Shown: in pieces, positions 28,841-38,338 of the stretch
Layout: each line of letters begins with the position of its first letter
How positions within the stretch are numbered: position 1 is the stretch's first letter
Source of the DNA: Salinispora pacifica CNR114
GTDB taxonomy: Bacteria; Actinomycetota; Actinomycetes; Mycobacteriales; Micromonosporaceae
Direction: 5' to 3'
Length of the DNA stretch: 64,000 bases
Assembly (NCBI RefSeq): GCF_000514775.1
Contig: NZ_AZWO01000007.1
Location: 104,863-168,862 of the forward strand
The notes under the pieces: model-generated
Databases searched by the model: none
What the model was told of the DNA's origin: nothing
What the model saw: only the letters and a program-made list of their open reading frames with translations
Made by a program: the position numbers and the translations under genes

Positions 28841-28878
28841 CGGTGCGCCCGCTCGGCTGCAGCGGAACGGGCGCACCG
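28841..28878 (+). terminator. Hairpin downstream of class I fumarase
   Basis: CGGTGCGCCCG (28841-28851) pairs perfectly with CGGGCGCACCG (28868-28878) around a 16-base loop, starting 3 bases after the stop codon. Confidence 0.55.
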
Positions 28879-29026
28879 CCCCCGTCACATGTTTCATCAA
28901 CTGCGCGTCCTGGATTGTCGGACGCCCCTCTCTTGATCCACTCTCACCGCGCTATCGCTGTAGCCAAAACAGTTTTAGGCCGACAGCTACCCTGCTGGAA
29001 GTTGCAAGAACGGCAGAGGCGGAAGT

Positions 29027-31999
29027 ATGCGGTTTGGGATCCTGGGCCCGCTACGGGTCGGTGGCGAGGCCACCGTTACCGCGGGTCGGGATCGGACCAT
29101 CCTCGCGATGCTGCTACTGCAGGCTGGTCGGATCGTGCCAGCGGAGGAGTTGGTCGACGCGGTCTGGGAGGAGCAGCCACCGGCTACTGCCCGAGCCCAG
29201 CTGCAGACCTGTGTGTCCCGGCTGCGGCGCCGGTTCGTCACCCTCGGGTTACCCCCGGAGCTCATCGTCACCGACCCGGTTGGCTACGGCGTCCGTACCG
29301 CGCCCGGTGACCTCGACGCCGAGGTGTTCGGCGACGAGGTTGTTGCCGCGCGGGCGGCGGTCGCCGCTGACCAACTGGCTGACGCCCGCCGGCGGTTCCG
29401 TACCGCGCTCGCGCTTTGGCGGGGGCCGGCGCTGGGCGGCGTCGCCGGGCGGAGCATACGCGGCCGGGCGCAGACGCTCGATGAGCAACGGGTGACGGCG
29501 CTGGAGGAGTGCGTCGACGTCGAGCTGCGGCTCGGCAACGCCGTCGACCTGATCGACGAACTGACCGAGGCGGTCGCGCGACACCCGCTGCGGGATCGCC
29601 TGCGGGGCCAACTGATGCTGGCTCTCTCCGCCATCGGTCGCCAGGCCGATGCCCTCGCCGTCTACCGGGACGGGCGCCGGCACTACGCCGACGAGTTGGG
29701 CATCGAGCCCGGCGTGGAGCTGCAGGAGCTGCACCAGCGGGTGCTGGCCGGGGACCTGGTCACCACTGGATCGCGGCGCAGCACCGCCCCGGTCCGGGGC
29801 CTACCGAGGGCGATCAGCGACTTCACCGGCCGACAGGAGATCGTCGCGAACCTGTTCCAGCAGTTCCACGAGGGAGACACCCAGGTTCAACTGATCGACG
29901 GGATGGCGGGTAGCGGCAAGACCACCCTCGCGGTGCACCTCGCCACCCGCCTCGCCGACCGCTACCCGGACGCGCAGCTCTTCATCGACCTGCATGGCCA
30001 CAGCGACCGCACCCCGTTGACCCCGGCCGCCGCGGTGGCGACATTGCTGCGGCAGCTCGGGATACCGGCGGAGCAGGTTCCGGTGGACCTGGAGGATCGT
30101 CTCGCCCGGTGGCGCACCGAACTCTCCGACCGGCGGGCGCTGGTGTTGCTGGACAACGCGGCGAGCGTCGATCAGGTCGCACCCCTGCTGCCGACCGGGC
30201 GTTCCTGCCTCACCCTGGTGACCAGTCGATGGCGGTTGGCCGGGCTGGACGCGGGTCACCCCGTGTCGCTGCCCGTTCTCGATCTGGACGAGGCCGTCAC
30301 GATGTTGGGGCGGGTGGCCGGTCCGGAGCGGGTCGCCGCCGAACCGGAGGCGGCGGCGGAGGTGATTCGTCGCTGCGGCTTCCTGCCGTTGGCGATCCGA
30401 CTCGCGGGTGCCCGGTTGGCGCACCGGCCGAGCTGGCAGATTGCTGACCTTGTCGAGCGGCTGGCCGGAGCCCGTGACCCGTTGGCCGAGTTCACGGCCG
30501 GGCCGCGTTCGGTTGGCGGCGCCTTCGCCCTGTCGTACGCGCAGGTCTCACCGCCCGCGCGGCGGCTCTTTCGGCTGCTCGGCGTGCATCCGGCCTGCGA
30601 CTTCGACAACGCGGTCGCCGCCGCGTTGGCTGAGCTGGCCCTACCCGACACCCGGGACCTGCTCGACGAGTTGATCGACGCGAACCTGGTCGAGGAGCCG
30701 AGGCCGGGCCGGTTCCGCCTACACGACCTGGTCCAGGAGTACGCTCGCCGCCTGTTGGCCGAGCCCGGCCGGAGGGCGGAGCGCTCCGCCGCCCTGGAAC
30801 GGCTCCTCGATCATCACCTGTACGTGGCGGCGGCGATCGCCCGTTCGCTCGAAGCATCCAGTCGGGCCGCCTTCGTACTGCCGGATCCGCCACGGGCCGA
30901 CCTGGTCGAGGCATGCCTACCGCAGGGGACGACCTGGTTCGAAAGCAACCGCGTGGTGTTGACCGTGCTGCCCCGAATCGCCGAGGCGGAGGGATTGCTC
31001 CAGCACTGTTGGCGGCTTGCCCGCGCCTGCTGGTGGGCGAGCTACCAAGGCGGCCACTTCAGCGAGCTGATCGAAATGCACACCGTGGGGCTCCGCGCGG
31101 CGGAGCGTCTCGACGATCAGGCTGCGGTGGCGCTGACCCTGAACTACCTGGCCTCGGCGCACTATCGGCTGGCGCAGTTCCCCGAGGCGATCACCCTGAC
31201 GTCGCGGTGCCTCCAGGTGTGCCGCCGGCTCGGGCTGCGCCGACAGGTGGTGAGCGCACTGATGAACCTCGGAATCGCCTACTCCAACTATGGCGACTAC
31301 CGGCGCGGCTTGGAGTTTTTCGACGAGGCGATCAGGTCCGCCGATGCTGGAACCGGGCGGGGTGCGCTTGTTGAGCTGACGAGCAACAGGGGCTGCGCGC
31401 TCGCCTACTGGGGCCGGTACGAGGAAGCCCTGCGCACGATCCGGATGCACATGCTGCTGGCCCGAGAGCTCGATGATCTTTGGGAACTGGGCCGGGCGTT
31501 CGCGCACACCGGCATGATCCGGCACCGGATGGGGGACATCGAGCCCGCCCGGCGGCTGCTCCAGGCGGCACTACGGCTTACCCGGCGGGTCGGCAACAGC
31601 TACGGCGAGGGCGAGGTCCTCAACGAGTTTGGCGTGTTGGCGCGGGAGGCTGGGCGGCCCGGGGAAGCCGCGCGACTGCACCGGGAGGCGCTGATCGCGA
31701 TCAACAAGTCCGGCGACCGGGTTGGTGCGTGTGGCTCCCGCAACCTGCTGGCTCGGGCGATCGCCGATCAGGGGGACCGGCCAAGCGCGTTGGATCTCTT
31801 CCGCCGGGTGCTGCAGGACGCCCAGAAGATCAACCATCGGTACGAGCAGGCGCGGGCCCTGGACGGCATGGCCCGCTGCCTGCGGTCGACGGACGTGCGT
31901 GCGGCGCGAGCGTACTGGGTCCAGGCGCTTGCCCTGCTCGACCAGGTCGATGTGCCGGAGCGGCACGAGGTGCGGCGGCTGTTGGCCGAGCTTGGTTGA
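29027..31999 (+). CDS. AfsR/SARP-type regulator with NB-ARC ATPase and TPR domains
   Basis: 990 residues. Seen in order: an OmpR-like winged HTH (MRFGILGPLRVGGEATVTAG to about 95), a bacterial transcriptional activator domain (about 100-245), an NB-ARC ATPase with P-loop GMAGSGKTT (about 293-301) and ALVLLDNAASVDQVAPLLP, and C-terminal TPRs (about 690-980). This is the AfsR architecture, usually a pleiotropic or pathway-specific activator of secondary metabolism. GAGGCGGAAGT lies just before the ATG. No biosynthetic genes are adjacent; it sits between two fumarase genes, so its targets are unknown. Confidence 0.9.
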   Translation: MRFGILGPLRVGGEATVTAGRDRTILAMLLLQAGRIVPAEELVDAVWEEQPPATARAQLQTCVSRLRRRFVTLGLPPELIVTDPVGYGVRTAPGDLDAEVFGDEVVAARAAVAADQLADARRRFRTALALWRGPALGGVAGRSIRGRAQTLDEQRVTALEECVDVELRLGNAVDLIDELTEAVARHPLRDRLRGQLMLALSAIGRQADALAVYRDGRRHYADELGIEPGVELQELHQRVLAGDLVTTGSRRSTAPVRGLPRAISDFTGRQEIVANLFQQFHEGDTQVQLIDGMAGSGKTTLAVHLATRLADRYPDAQLFIDLHGHSDRTPLTPAAAVATLLRQLGIPAEQVPVDLEDRLARWRTELSDRRALVLLDNAASVDQVAPLLPTGRSCLTLVTSRWRLAGLDAGHPVSLPVLDLDEAVTMLGRVAGPERVAAEPEAAAEVIRRCGFLPLAIRLAGARLAHRPSWQIADLVERLAGARDPLAEFTAGPRSVGGAFALSYAQVSPPARRLFRLLGVHPACDFDNAVAAALAELALPDTRDLLDELIDANLVEEPRPGRFRLHDLVQEYARRLLAEPGRRAERSAALERLLDHHLYVAAAIARSLEASSRAAFVLPDPPRADLVEACLPQGTTWFESNRVVLTVLPRIAEAEGLLQHCWRLARACWWASYQGGHFSELIEMHTVGLRAAERLDDQAAVALTLNYLASAHYRLAQFPEAITLTSRCLQVCRRLGLRRQVVSALMNLGIAYSNYGDYRRGLEFFDEAIRSADAGTGRGALVELTSNRGCALAYWGRYEEALRTIRMHMLLARELDDLWELGRAFAHTGMIRHRMGDIEPARRLLQAALRLTRRVGNSYGEGEVLNEFGVLAREAGRPGEAARLHREALIAINKSGDRVGACGSRNLLARAIADQGDRPSALDLFRRVLQDAQKINHRYEQARALDGMARCLRSTDVRAARAYWVQALALLDQVDVPERHEVRRLLAELG

Positions 32000-32052
32000 G
32001 CGGCTCGGGGTGAATATCGGCGCGGGGCGGTCGTGCGCGGCAGGATGGTGGG

Positions 32053-33453
32053 GTGACGAAACCTGAGGTGACGGGCTACCGGATCGAACGCGACTCGATG
32101 GGCGAGGTGGAGGTGCCGGCCGCGGCGCTGTGGCGGGCGCAGACCCAGCGCGCGGTGCAGAACTTCCCGATCTCCGGGCGGGGGATGGAGCCGGCCCAGA
32201 TCCGGGCGCTGGCCCAGATCAAGGGAGCCGCGGCCGAGGTCAACGGTGAGCTGGGGGTGATCGACGCGAACGTGGCCGCCGCGATCGTCGCCGCCGCGGC
32301 GCACGTTGCCGACAGCGGGTACGACGACCAGTTCCCCGTCGATGTCTTCCAGACCGGTTCTGGCACGTCGTCGAACATGAACACCAACGAGGTGATCGCC
32401 ACCCTGGCCGGTCGCGAGCTCGGTGCCGACGTGCACCCCAACGACGACGTGAACGCGTCCCAGTCGAGTAACGACGTCTTCCCGTCCTCGATCCACCTGG
32501 CCGCCACCGAGTTCGTGACCCGGGACCTGTTGCCCTCCCTGGTGCATCTGGCGGAGGCGTTGGAGGGCAAGGCCACCGAGTTCGGGGATGTGGTCAAGGC
32601 GGGGCGTACCCACCTGATGGACGCCACGCCGGTCACGCTCGGCCAGGAGTTCGGCGGGTACGCCGCGCAGGTCCGCTACGGCATCGAGCGGCTGGAGTCG
32701 GCCCTGCCCCGCCTGGCTGAGCTGCCGTTGGGTGGGACCGCCGTCGGCACCGGCATCAACACTCCGCTGGGCTTCGCGGCGCGGGTGGTCGAGCGGCTGC
32801 GCGACTCGACGGGGCTGCCGTTGACCGAGGCGCGGAACCACTTCGAGGCGCAGGGCGCGCGGGACGCGCTGGTGGAGACCTCCGGGCAGCTGCGGACGAT
32901 CGCGGTTGGTCTCTACAAGATGGCCAACGACATCCGTTGGATGGGCTCTGGCCCCCGCGCCGGGCTGCGGGAGTTGCGTATCCCGGATCTCCAGCCCGGT
33001 TCGTCGATCATGCCCGGCAAGGTGAACCCGGTGGTCTGCGAGGCGGTCCGCCAGGTCTGTGCGCAGGTGATCGGTAACGATGCGGCGGTCGCTTTCGCCG
33101 GTTCCCAGGGCGACTTCGAGTTGAACGTCATGCTCCCGGTGATGGCCCGCAACCTGCTGGAGTCGATCAAATTGCTGGCCGCGTCGGGGCGGCTGTTGGC
33201 GGACCGGTGCGTGGTCGGCCTGGTCGCGGACGTCGAGGTCTGTTTGGCGTACGCGGAGGGCTCGCCGTCCATCGTCACCCCGCTGAACCGGCATCTCGGG
33301 TACGACGAGGCCGCTTCGATCGCGAAGGAGGCCCTCGCGAAGCAGGTTCCGATCCGGGAGGTGGTGGTCTCCCGGGGGCACCTGGAGTCCGGCAAGCTCA
33401 CCGGGGAGCAGCTCGACGAGGCGCTCGACCTGCTCCGGATGACGCACCCCTGA
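32053..33453 (+). CDS. fumC: Fumarate hydratase, class II
   Basis: 466 residues; iron-independent fumarase of the aspartase/fumarase superfamily. Clear motifs: [36 protein letters not shown], the active-site region [18 protein letters not shown], and the signature [11 protein letters not shown]. It starts at GTG 32053. CAGGAT ends 6 bases upstream, possibly another leaderless promoter. A hairpin overlaps its stop codon. It duplicates the activity of the class I enzyme at 27170. Confidence 0.96.
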   Translation: MTKPEVTGYRIERDSMGEVEVPAAALWRAQTQRAVQNFPISGRGMEPAQIRALAQIKGAAAEVNGELGVIDANVAAAIVAAAAHVADSGYDDQFPVDVFQTGSGTSSNMNTNEVIATLAGRELGADVHPNDDVNASQSSNDVFPSSIHLAATEFVTRDLLPSLVHLAEALEGKATEFGDVVKAGRTHLMDATPVTLGQEFGGYAAQVRYGIERLESALPRLAELPLGGTAVGTGINTPLGFAARVVERLRDSTGLPLTEARNHFEAQGARDALVETSGQLRTIAVGLYKMANDIRWMGSGPRAGLRELRIPDLQPGSSIMPGKVNPVVCEAVRQVCAQVIGNDAAVAFAGSQGDFELNVMLPVMARNLLESIKLLAASGRLLADRCVVGLVADVEVCLAYAEGSPSIVTPLNRHLGYDEAASIAKEALAKQVPIREVVVSRGHLESGKLTGEQLDEALDLLRMTHP

Positions 33454-33484
33454 CCGGTGTGGGGTGCCGCGGCACTTCGGTCAG
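33450..33484 (+). terminator. Nested hairpin at the fumC stop
   Basis: CTGACCG (33450-33456) pairs with CGGTCAG (33478-33484), enclosing the perfect palindrome GTGCCGCGGCAC (33464-33475). No T-tract follows. Confidence 0.5.
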
Positions 33485-34007
33485 CTCGCCAGGACCTGGT
33501 TCCAGTACGTCATCGTGGCCCGTCCCCCCGCCTGACCACGGAGGGCCGCATCCAATGGGTGTTGGTCGGTTGGCGCGTGCGGTTCGTGATCAGTAAGGCG
33601 GGGATATCGGCGCCGGTAGGTAGCGTTTAGTTATTACTGTGTAACTGGATCGGGCCGGAAACGGGAGCTACGCGTGCCCAACTGTGCTTGATGTCTGGTC
33701 TCAGTCGACTGTTAGGCGGTGTCGTTGGCGCGTTCGGCAAGTAGCGTCGCCCGCTGTCTGTTGACGAATGCGGGAGGGTACGTGTCATGGCCGCTGCCCA
33801 CGCCGGGCCTGGTGCGGTCAGCAGGCCACCGTCGCCGGAACCTTGCCACGACGCGGTAAACGTTAGTGGCCCACATCAGTGCCCGCGTCTCGGGGAACCG
33901 CTTCCTTTAACTCCTTCTTAGTCATTTCTTAGGCACGTTGCCGCAGGAAATATCTGGCCCGTAGCGTCGCCTCGACCCCGCAGTTTTAAACCGAGGAGGC
34001 TACCGGC
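33485..34007. other. Intergenic region upstream of the CAP-domain gene
   Basis: About 520 bases without a supported gene. It contains a TTCTTAG direct repeat (33915-33932) and GAGGAGG just before the next gene. I looked for a known riboswitch, in particular a cyclic di-AMP type, and could not identify one. Confidence 0.5.
33915..33932 (+). repeat. Direct repeat TTCTTAG with 11-base period
   Basis: TTCTTAG occurs at 33915-33921 and again at 33926-33932. An 11-base period puts both on the same DNA face, as in response-regulator sites. It lies about 75-90 bases before the CAP-domain gene. Confidence 0.4.
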
Positions 34008-35345
34008 GTGTACGGCTGGAGCGAATCGATGGAACCGGATGATAATCGCCGGCGATCCGAACCGGCGGCCGATGGCTGGGACCAGCCTGTCGACGAATGG
34101 GACCGCCCTGTCGACGAATGGGACCGCCCTGCCGACGAGTGGGACCGGCGGCAACAGACCGCGCACTGGCGGGCGGAGTCCGAGACCCCACAAGGCTGGG
34201 CAGCCGCGGGTAGCTCGTACCATGACCAGCCCTCGCGGGGTGGGCAAGCCGCCCCCACCTGGCAGCACACCGGCGGCTGGCAGCAGGAATCAGCGGGCGG
34301 CTGGCGCCGGCAGCCCACGGGCTGGCGAGACGAGCCCTCCGGAGGTGGGCGTCACGCGGCTGGTGCCACCGGAGGACCCGAGGTCACCGGCGGTTGGCGG
34401 CCTGAGGAGACGGCCACCAGGCGGACCGCTGGGTACGCAGACGGAGTGACCAGCACGCGGCCGGTCGCTGGCGCCGCTCCGGCCGACGCTAGATCCGCCA
34501 GCGAGGGCCCTCGGGCCGGCCACCGGAACCGGCGGCCCGTGCTTATCGGGGCCGCGGCGGCTGCCACGCTGGTCGTGAGCCTCGGAGCCGGTGCCGCCGC
34601 ACTGTCCGACGGTGGCAACACCGTCCCCACCTCCGCACACAAGGACATTGTGGCCACGAATCCGACGTCGGATGAGGGGGGCGTGACGTCGTCCTCAACC
34701 AGTCCCAGCACCGCGTGGAGCAACGCCTCACAGTCGCGGTCGGAAGACGCGCGCCGGAAGTCAGCCTCGGCGTCGCGTCATTCCGCCAGGTCCCGCTTCG
34801 ACCGGGAACGCCACAGGGGCAGTCACCGCTCCAAGCCGCCACATACCACCACCGCGCCCAGCCCCACTCGGGTGCCCACCACCGCACCCAGCCCCACTCG
34901 GGTGCCCACCACCGCACCCAGCCCCACTCAGGTACCCACCACTCCACCCTCCAACGGCGGGGTGAGCACCGAGGCCAGCGAGGTGGTCCGGCTAGCCAAC
35001 GCCGAGCGCGCGAAGGCCGGCTGTGCGGCACTGAGTATCGACGAGAAGCTGATGACCGCCGCCCAGCGGCACAGCCAGGACCAGGCCGACCACCAGAAGA
35101 TGTCGCACACGGGCAGCGACGGCAGTAGCCCCGGCGACCGGATCAACGCTGTCGGCTACCAGTGGCGCACCTACGGGGAAAACGTCGCCTGGAACCAGCA
35201 GTCCCCCGAAGCCGTGATGACCGCGTGGATGAACAGCCCCGGCCACCGGGCGAATATCCTGAACTGCTCCTTCACCGAGATCGGGGTTGGCGTCGCGAGT
35301 AGCAACGGACCGTACTGGACACAGGTCTTCGCCGCGCCTCGCTGA
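34008..35345 (+). CDS. Membrane-anchored CAP/SCP-domain protein
   Basis: 445 residues. The N-terminal ~175 are hydrophilic and repetitive (three VDEWDRP-like units near residue 30). A transmembrane helix (PVLIGAAAAATLVVSLGAGAAAL) follows, then a Ser/Thr/Pro linker with three 10-residue repeats (TAPSPTRVPT). The last ~125 are a CAP (cysteine-rich secretory) domain: VVRLANAERAKAGCAAL, HSQDQADHQKMSHTGSDG, YGENVAWN, WMNSPGHRANILNCSFTEIGVG. The metal-binding histidines and glutamate are present. The CAP domain lies outside the cell. The role is unknown; cell-wall or small-molecule binding is possible. GAGGAGG lies 8 bases before the GTG. Confidence 0.88.
   Translation: MYGWSESMEPDDNRRRSEPAADGWDQPVDEWDRPVDEWDRPADEWDRRQQTAHWRAESETPQGWAAAGSSYHDQPSRGGQAAPTWQHTGGWQQESAGGWRRQPTGWRDEPSGGGRHAAGATGGPEVTGGWRPEETATRRTAGYADGVTSTRPVAGAAPADARSASEGPRAGHRNRRPVLIGAAAAATLVVSLGAGAAALSDGGNTVPTSAHKDIVATNPTSDEGGVTSSSTSPSTAWSNASQSRSEDARRKSASASRHSARSRFDRERHRGSHRSKPPHTTTAPSPTRVPTTAPSPTRVPTTAPSPTQVPTTPPSNGGVSTEASEVVRLANAERAKAGCAALSIDEKLMTAAQRHSQDQADHQKMSHTGSDGSSPGDRINAVGYQWRTYGENVAWNQQSPEAVMTAWMNSPGHRANILNCSFTEIGVGVASSNGPYWTQVFAAPR
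34086..34148 (+). repeat. Three 21-base tandem repeats in the CAP gene
   Basis: CCTGTCGACGAATGGGACCG-type units encode VDEWDRP repeats; the third copy has drifted (GCCGACGAG). The reading frame is kept. Confidence 0.7.
34861..34950 (+). repeat. Three 30-base tandem repeats in the CAP gene linker
   Basis: Units starting GCCCCACTCGGGTGCCCACC repeat at a 30-base period and encode a Pro/Thr/Ser-rich linker (PSPTRVPTTA). The third unit has a few changes. This is a coding repeat, not a CRISPR. Confidence 0.75.
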
Positions 35346-35799
35346 CCGCGATCGGTATCGTTTGCCGAGTCGTCCACAACGAACCCTGGTCTTTGCCCAT
35401 GGCCGCTCGGCTGTGTGCGTGTTGACGCAGAACTGACGTCGCCCGGGTGCCCGACAGCGTTACGACGTGTCGGGCACCCGGACCGGGGATTGCCATCCCA
35501 AACCCACTGTCACCGCCCGCTCGCGCCCACCCTTGCTCGCCGGCGTCTTCGTCGAACGGGCTGGGTCTCCACCCGGGGAAACAGAACCTCGCTCGCCAGC
35601 CGGTCGCGTTCACCGCGGCCGGCTTTGCCGCGCTTCTCGAGAAGGCCAGCGGGAGGGTCCGCAGAGCCGTCAACCCCCGCCCAGCGCTGTTTTGCGGCCG
35701 AGAACCCTCCGGAGCGTGGCTCCTCGCCGGTGATACTTACGCGTCTCCCTGGCCCGCTGCGGACGGCGTACTCCCTGAAGCGGGCGTGCGCCTGATCGG
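35346..35799. other. Intergenic region between the CAP and TetR genes
   Basis: About 450 bases. Open frames exist on both strands but none has protein-like composition or a ribosome site. The only structure I recognise is the hairpin at 35443-35481. Confidence 0.5.
35443..35481 (+). terminator. Strong hairpin downstream of the CAP gene
   Basis: CCGGGTGCCCGACA (35443-35456) pairs perfectly with TGTCGGGCACCCGG (35468-35481) around an 11-base loop, about 100 bases past the CAP stop. No T-tract. Confidence 0.6.
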
Positions 35800-36435
35800 T
35801 CATTCGCCGGCCAGGCGCGGCTGCCAGCCGCTCTCCACCGACCGGGCACACCGGTCGGGGTCGTCTCCGGTGGCGGTGAAGAGTGCGGTCAGCAGGAGGG
35901 GGCCGTGGGCGAGGGTCGGCCGGGGTAGGGGGCCGGTGGCGACCAGGGAGACCAGCCCGTGGGCGACGGCCCAGCTCTGGGTGGCCAGTTCGAGGGGGTT
36001 GGTGTCGGCGCGGTAGCGGCCGGCTCGGCGGCCTCGTTCGGCGGCTTGGACCAGGTATTCCAGGGTGTCATCCGCAGCCTGGGCGTCTTCCAGGTCGAAG
36101 TTGGCGTCGAACATGACCCGGTACAGGTCGGGGTGGTCGAGGGCGTTGCCCAGGTAGGCGGCGATGAGGGCGGTCAGGTCCCGGACCGGGTCCGTCGAGG
36201 GGGTTACCTGGGCGAGGCGGGTGGCGAGGCGGGTGAAGCCCTCCTGCCGGAGGGCCTTCCACATGCCGTCCATCCCGCCGAAGTGGGTGTAGACGGCCAT
36301 GGTTGACACGCTCGTGCCGGCCACCAGCGAGCGGAGGGTGATGGGCTCCCGGGTGCGGAGCATCTGCGCTGCCCGCTCGATGAGTTGGGTACGGACCGCT
36401 GGATCTTTCCTCCTGGCCACACCTCCAGGATACAT
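35800..36435 (-). CDS. TetR-family transcriptional regulator
   Basis: 211 residues. The HTH is at the N-terminus: RTQLIERAAQMLRTREPITLRSLVAGTSVSTMAVYTHFGGMDGMWKAL, followed by an all-helical ligand-binding domain. The ATG at 36435 touches the 19-base palindrome at 36436-36454, so it very likely binds there and represses itself and the divergent glutaminase and GSII genes. A GTG five codons downstream (36420) is another possible start. The ligand is unknown; glutamine or glutamate is a guess from context. Confidence 0.9.
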   Translation of the reverse strand: MYPGGVARRKDPAVRTQLIERAAQMLRTREPITLRSLVAGTSVSTMAVYTHFGGMDGMWKALRQEGFTRLATRLAQVTPSTDPVRDLTALIAAYLGNALDHPDLYRVMFDANFDLEDAQAADDTLEYLVQAAERGRRAGRYRADTNPLELATQSWAVAHGLVSLVATGPLPRPTLAHGPLLLTALFTATGDDPDRCARSVESGWQPRLAGE

Positions 36436-36454
36436 AACATAGCTGTGCTATGTT
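36436..36454. promoter_or_regulatory. TetR-type operator between the regulator and the glutaminase gene
   Basis: AACATAGC-TGT-GCTATGTT is a perfect 19-base palindrome in the divergent region, directly against the TetR start codon and about 150 bases before the glutaminase start. Size and symmetry fit a TetR dimer site. Confidence 0.7.
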
Positions 36455-36601
36455 TAGATGGTCTCCGAGACCGCTCCGTCAGGACGTTTCCGGAGCACGC
36501 CTCGTACGAAGCACCCACACGACAAGCCGCCTCGAACGGCTGGCGGTCGGGCGCGTCGATATGTCTGTCGTCCCCGGTCAGAGAGAAGTAGGAACCCCAT
36601 C

Positions 36602-38242
36602 ATGGCTGCGACCAAGAAGAAGTCCGGTACCCGGCTGCACGATTCCGGCCAGCCGGCGGCCGGAATCGTGGGCGGTGGAACGGCGAGGGCCGACGAGTTC
36701 GCGGTCAGGCACTACGGCAAGCTCCACAAGTCCTTCAGCCTCGACGCGGAGGGCAGGATCTCCACGGCGGAGCTCAGCGCGCGCCTCCGGGAGTCCGGCA
36801 TTTCGGACTCGGATCCTCGCGTCTCCGAGGTGTGGGCCGAGCTGCGGCAGGCCGCGGAGGGCGGGGGAGACTCCCGGATCGACCTCGACAATTTCATCGC
36901 CCTGTGCAAGAAGGGTGGTGGTGTCGTCGAGCGGGCGATCCTGGGGGACTTCGTCATCCCGGACTTCGCCGCGCTCCAGGCTGAGATCACGACGGTCTTC
37001 GAGGGCCTCAAGAGCGTCGACGGCGGGCATGTCGCCGACTACATCCCGCAGCTGGGCCGTGTCGATCCGGAGAAGTTCGCGGTCGCTCTCTGCACCGTGG
37101 ACGGGCAGCGTTTCGCGGTCGGGGACGCGGACGACATGTTCTGCGTCCAGTCGATGTGCAAGCCGATCAACTACTGCCTCACGCTGGAGGAGCACGGCGC
37201 CGACCTCGTGCACCAGCACGTCGGTCGGGAGCCGAGCGGCCGCGGGTTCAACGAGTTGACGCTCAACAGCGACGGGCTGCCGCACAACCCGATGATCAAC
37301 TCCGGGGCGATCATGTGCTGTTCCCTGGTGCGTCCCGCTTGGGAAACGGCCGACCGCTTCGACCACGTTGCCGAGACCTGGCGCCGGCTCGCCGGGGGTG
37401 GGGCGATCGGCTTCAACAACGCCGTCTACCTCTCGGAGCGCCGGACGGCTGACCGCAACTTCGCTCTCGGCTACTTCATGCGCGAACACCAGTCGTTCCC
37501 TGCCAACACCGACCTGATGGAGACGCTGGAGTTCTACTTCCAGTGCTGCTCGATCGAGATCGACGCCCGGTCGCTCTCGGTCGTGGCCGCCTCGCTGGCC
37601 AATGGGGGAGTGAACCCGCTGACCGGCGAGAGGATCTTCTCGGCCGACACGGTACGCAAGTGCCTGTCGCTGATGTCCTCCTGCGGGATGTACGACTACT
37701 CCGGCGAGTTCGCCTTCGTCATCGGCCTGCCCACGAAGAGCGGCGTCGCCGGCGGCCTCATGATCGTGGTTCCCGGCGTGATGGGCATCTGCGTCTGGTC
37801 CCCGCGCCTCGACGCGTTGGGCAACTCCGTACGTGGTGTCGCCTTCTGCAAGGAGTTGGTGAGCCGCTTCAACTTCCACGTGTACGACTCCTTCGCCCCA
37901 GGCGAGGTCTCCGGCAAGCGTGATCCTCGGCGCGGGAAGAACGAGGAAGAGGTCGCCTCGACCTTGCGGTTGCTGTGGGCGGCCACCCAGGGAGACCTGG
38001 ACCTCGTCCGGATCTCGTTGGCCACGGGCAAGGACCCGAACTCCATGGACTACGACAAGCGGACGGCGCTTCACCTGGCTGCTTCCGAGGGGCACGTCGA
38101 GGTGGTCCGGTACCTCCTGGACCGGGGGGCCTCCCCGGAGGTGCAGGACCGCTGGGGAGGTACTCCGCTCTCCGACGCCGAGCGGGGAGCGCACGACAGC
38201 GTCGTAGCGCTGCTCACCTCGGCGCCGGCACCCGTGCGCTAG
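36602..38242 (+). CDS. glsA: Glutaminase with EF-hand-like and ankyrin domains (animal GLS-like)
   Basis: Hydrolyses glutamine to glutamate and ammonia. 546 residues, much longer than ordinary ~310-residue bacterial glutaminases. Domains: an EF-hand-like helical region (about 30-115, FSLDAEGRISTAELSARLRESGI to FIALCKKGGG), the beta-lactamase-like catalytic domain (about 118-410), and C-terminal ankyrin repeats (TALHLAASEGHVEVVRYLLDRGA). The catalytic SxxK pair is Ser184/Lys187 in VQSMCKP, followed by GREPSGRGFNELTLN and NPMINSGAI. This order is that of mammalian kidney-type glutaminase. The ATG at 36602 was preferred to 36458, whose extra 48 residues look non-coding. GSII follows. Confidence 0.9.
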   Translation: MAATKKKSGTRLHDSGQPAAGIVGGGTARADEFAVRHYGKLHKSFSLDAEGRISTAELSARLRESGISDSDPRVSEVWAELRQAAEGGGDSRIDLDNFIALCKKGGGVVERAILGDFVIPDFAALQAEITTVFEGLKSVDGGHVADYIPQLGRVDPEKFAVALCTVDGQRFAVGDADDMFCVQSMCKPINYCLTLEEHGADLVHQHVGREPSGRGFNELTLNSDGLPHNPMINSGAIMCCSLVRPAWETADRFDHVAETWRRLAGGGAIGFNNAVYLSERRTADRNFALGYFMREHQSFPANTDLMETLEFYFQCCSIEIDARSLSVVAASLANGGVNPLTGERIFSADTVRKCLSLMSSCGMYDYSGEFAFVIGLPTKSGVAGGLMIVVPGVMGICVWSPRLDALGNSVRGVAFCKELVSRFNFHVYDSFAPGEVSGKRDPRRGKNEEEVASTLRLLWAATQGDLDLVRISLATGKDPNSMDYDKRTALHLAASEGHVEVVRYLLDRGASPEVQDRWGGTPLSDAERGAHDSVVALLTSAPAPVR

Positions 38243-38338
38243 GCGACGCCAGCCACCTCGTTCCGGCGGATCCGCGGCCTGCGGCTTCCGTCCACATTTT
38301 ACGGGCCAACCAGCGCCCATTCACAGGAAGAGAGAGAC

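Noticed and set aside
31768..33447. 559-codon minus-strand open frame opposite fumC
   Set aside because: Same reason; fumC on the plus strand is unambiguous.
33485..34007. Cyclic di-AMP (ydaO-type) riboswitch upstream of the CAP gene
   Set aside because: Such leaders precede cell-wall genes in actinomycetes, but I could not find the conserved blocks or a matching fold by eye. A covariance-model search would be decisive.
34861..34950. Short regular repeats as a CRISPR array
   Set aside because: The repeats are contiguous, in frame and encode a Pro/Thr linker; there are no spacers.
35447..36016. 189-codon plus-strand frame between the CAP and TetR genes
   Set aside because: It runs through a strong hairpin and into the TetR gene on the other strand, with no ribosome site and no recognisable domain.
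36458..36601. Longer start for the glutaminase (ATG 36458)
   Set aside because: The extra 48 residues are Arg/Pro-rich with no family similarity and no ribosome site.
36578..38320. 580-codon minus-strand open frame opposite the glutaminase
   Set aside because: Shadow of a real gene with conserved catalytic motifs on the plus strand.
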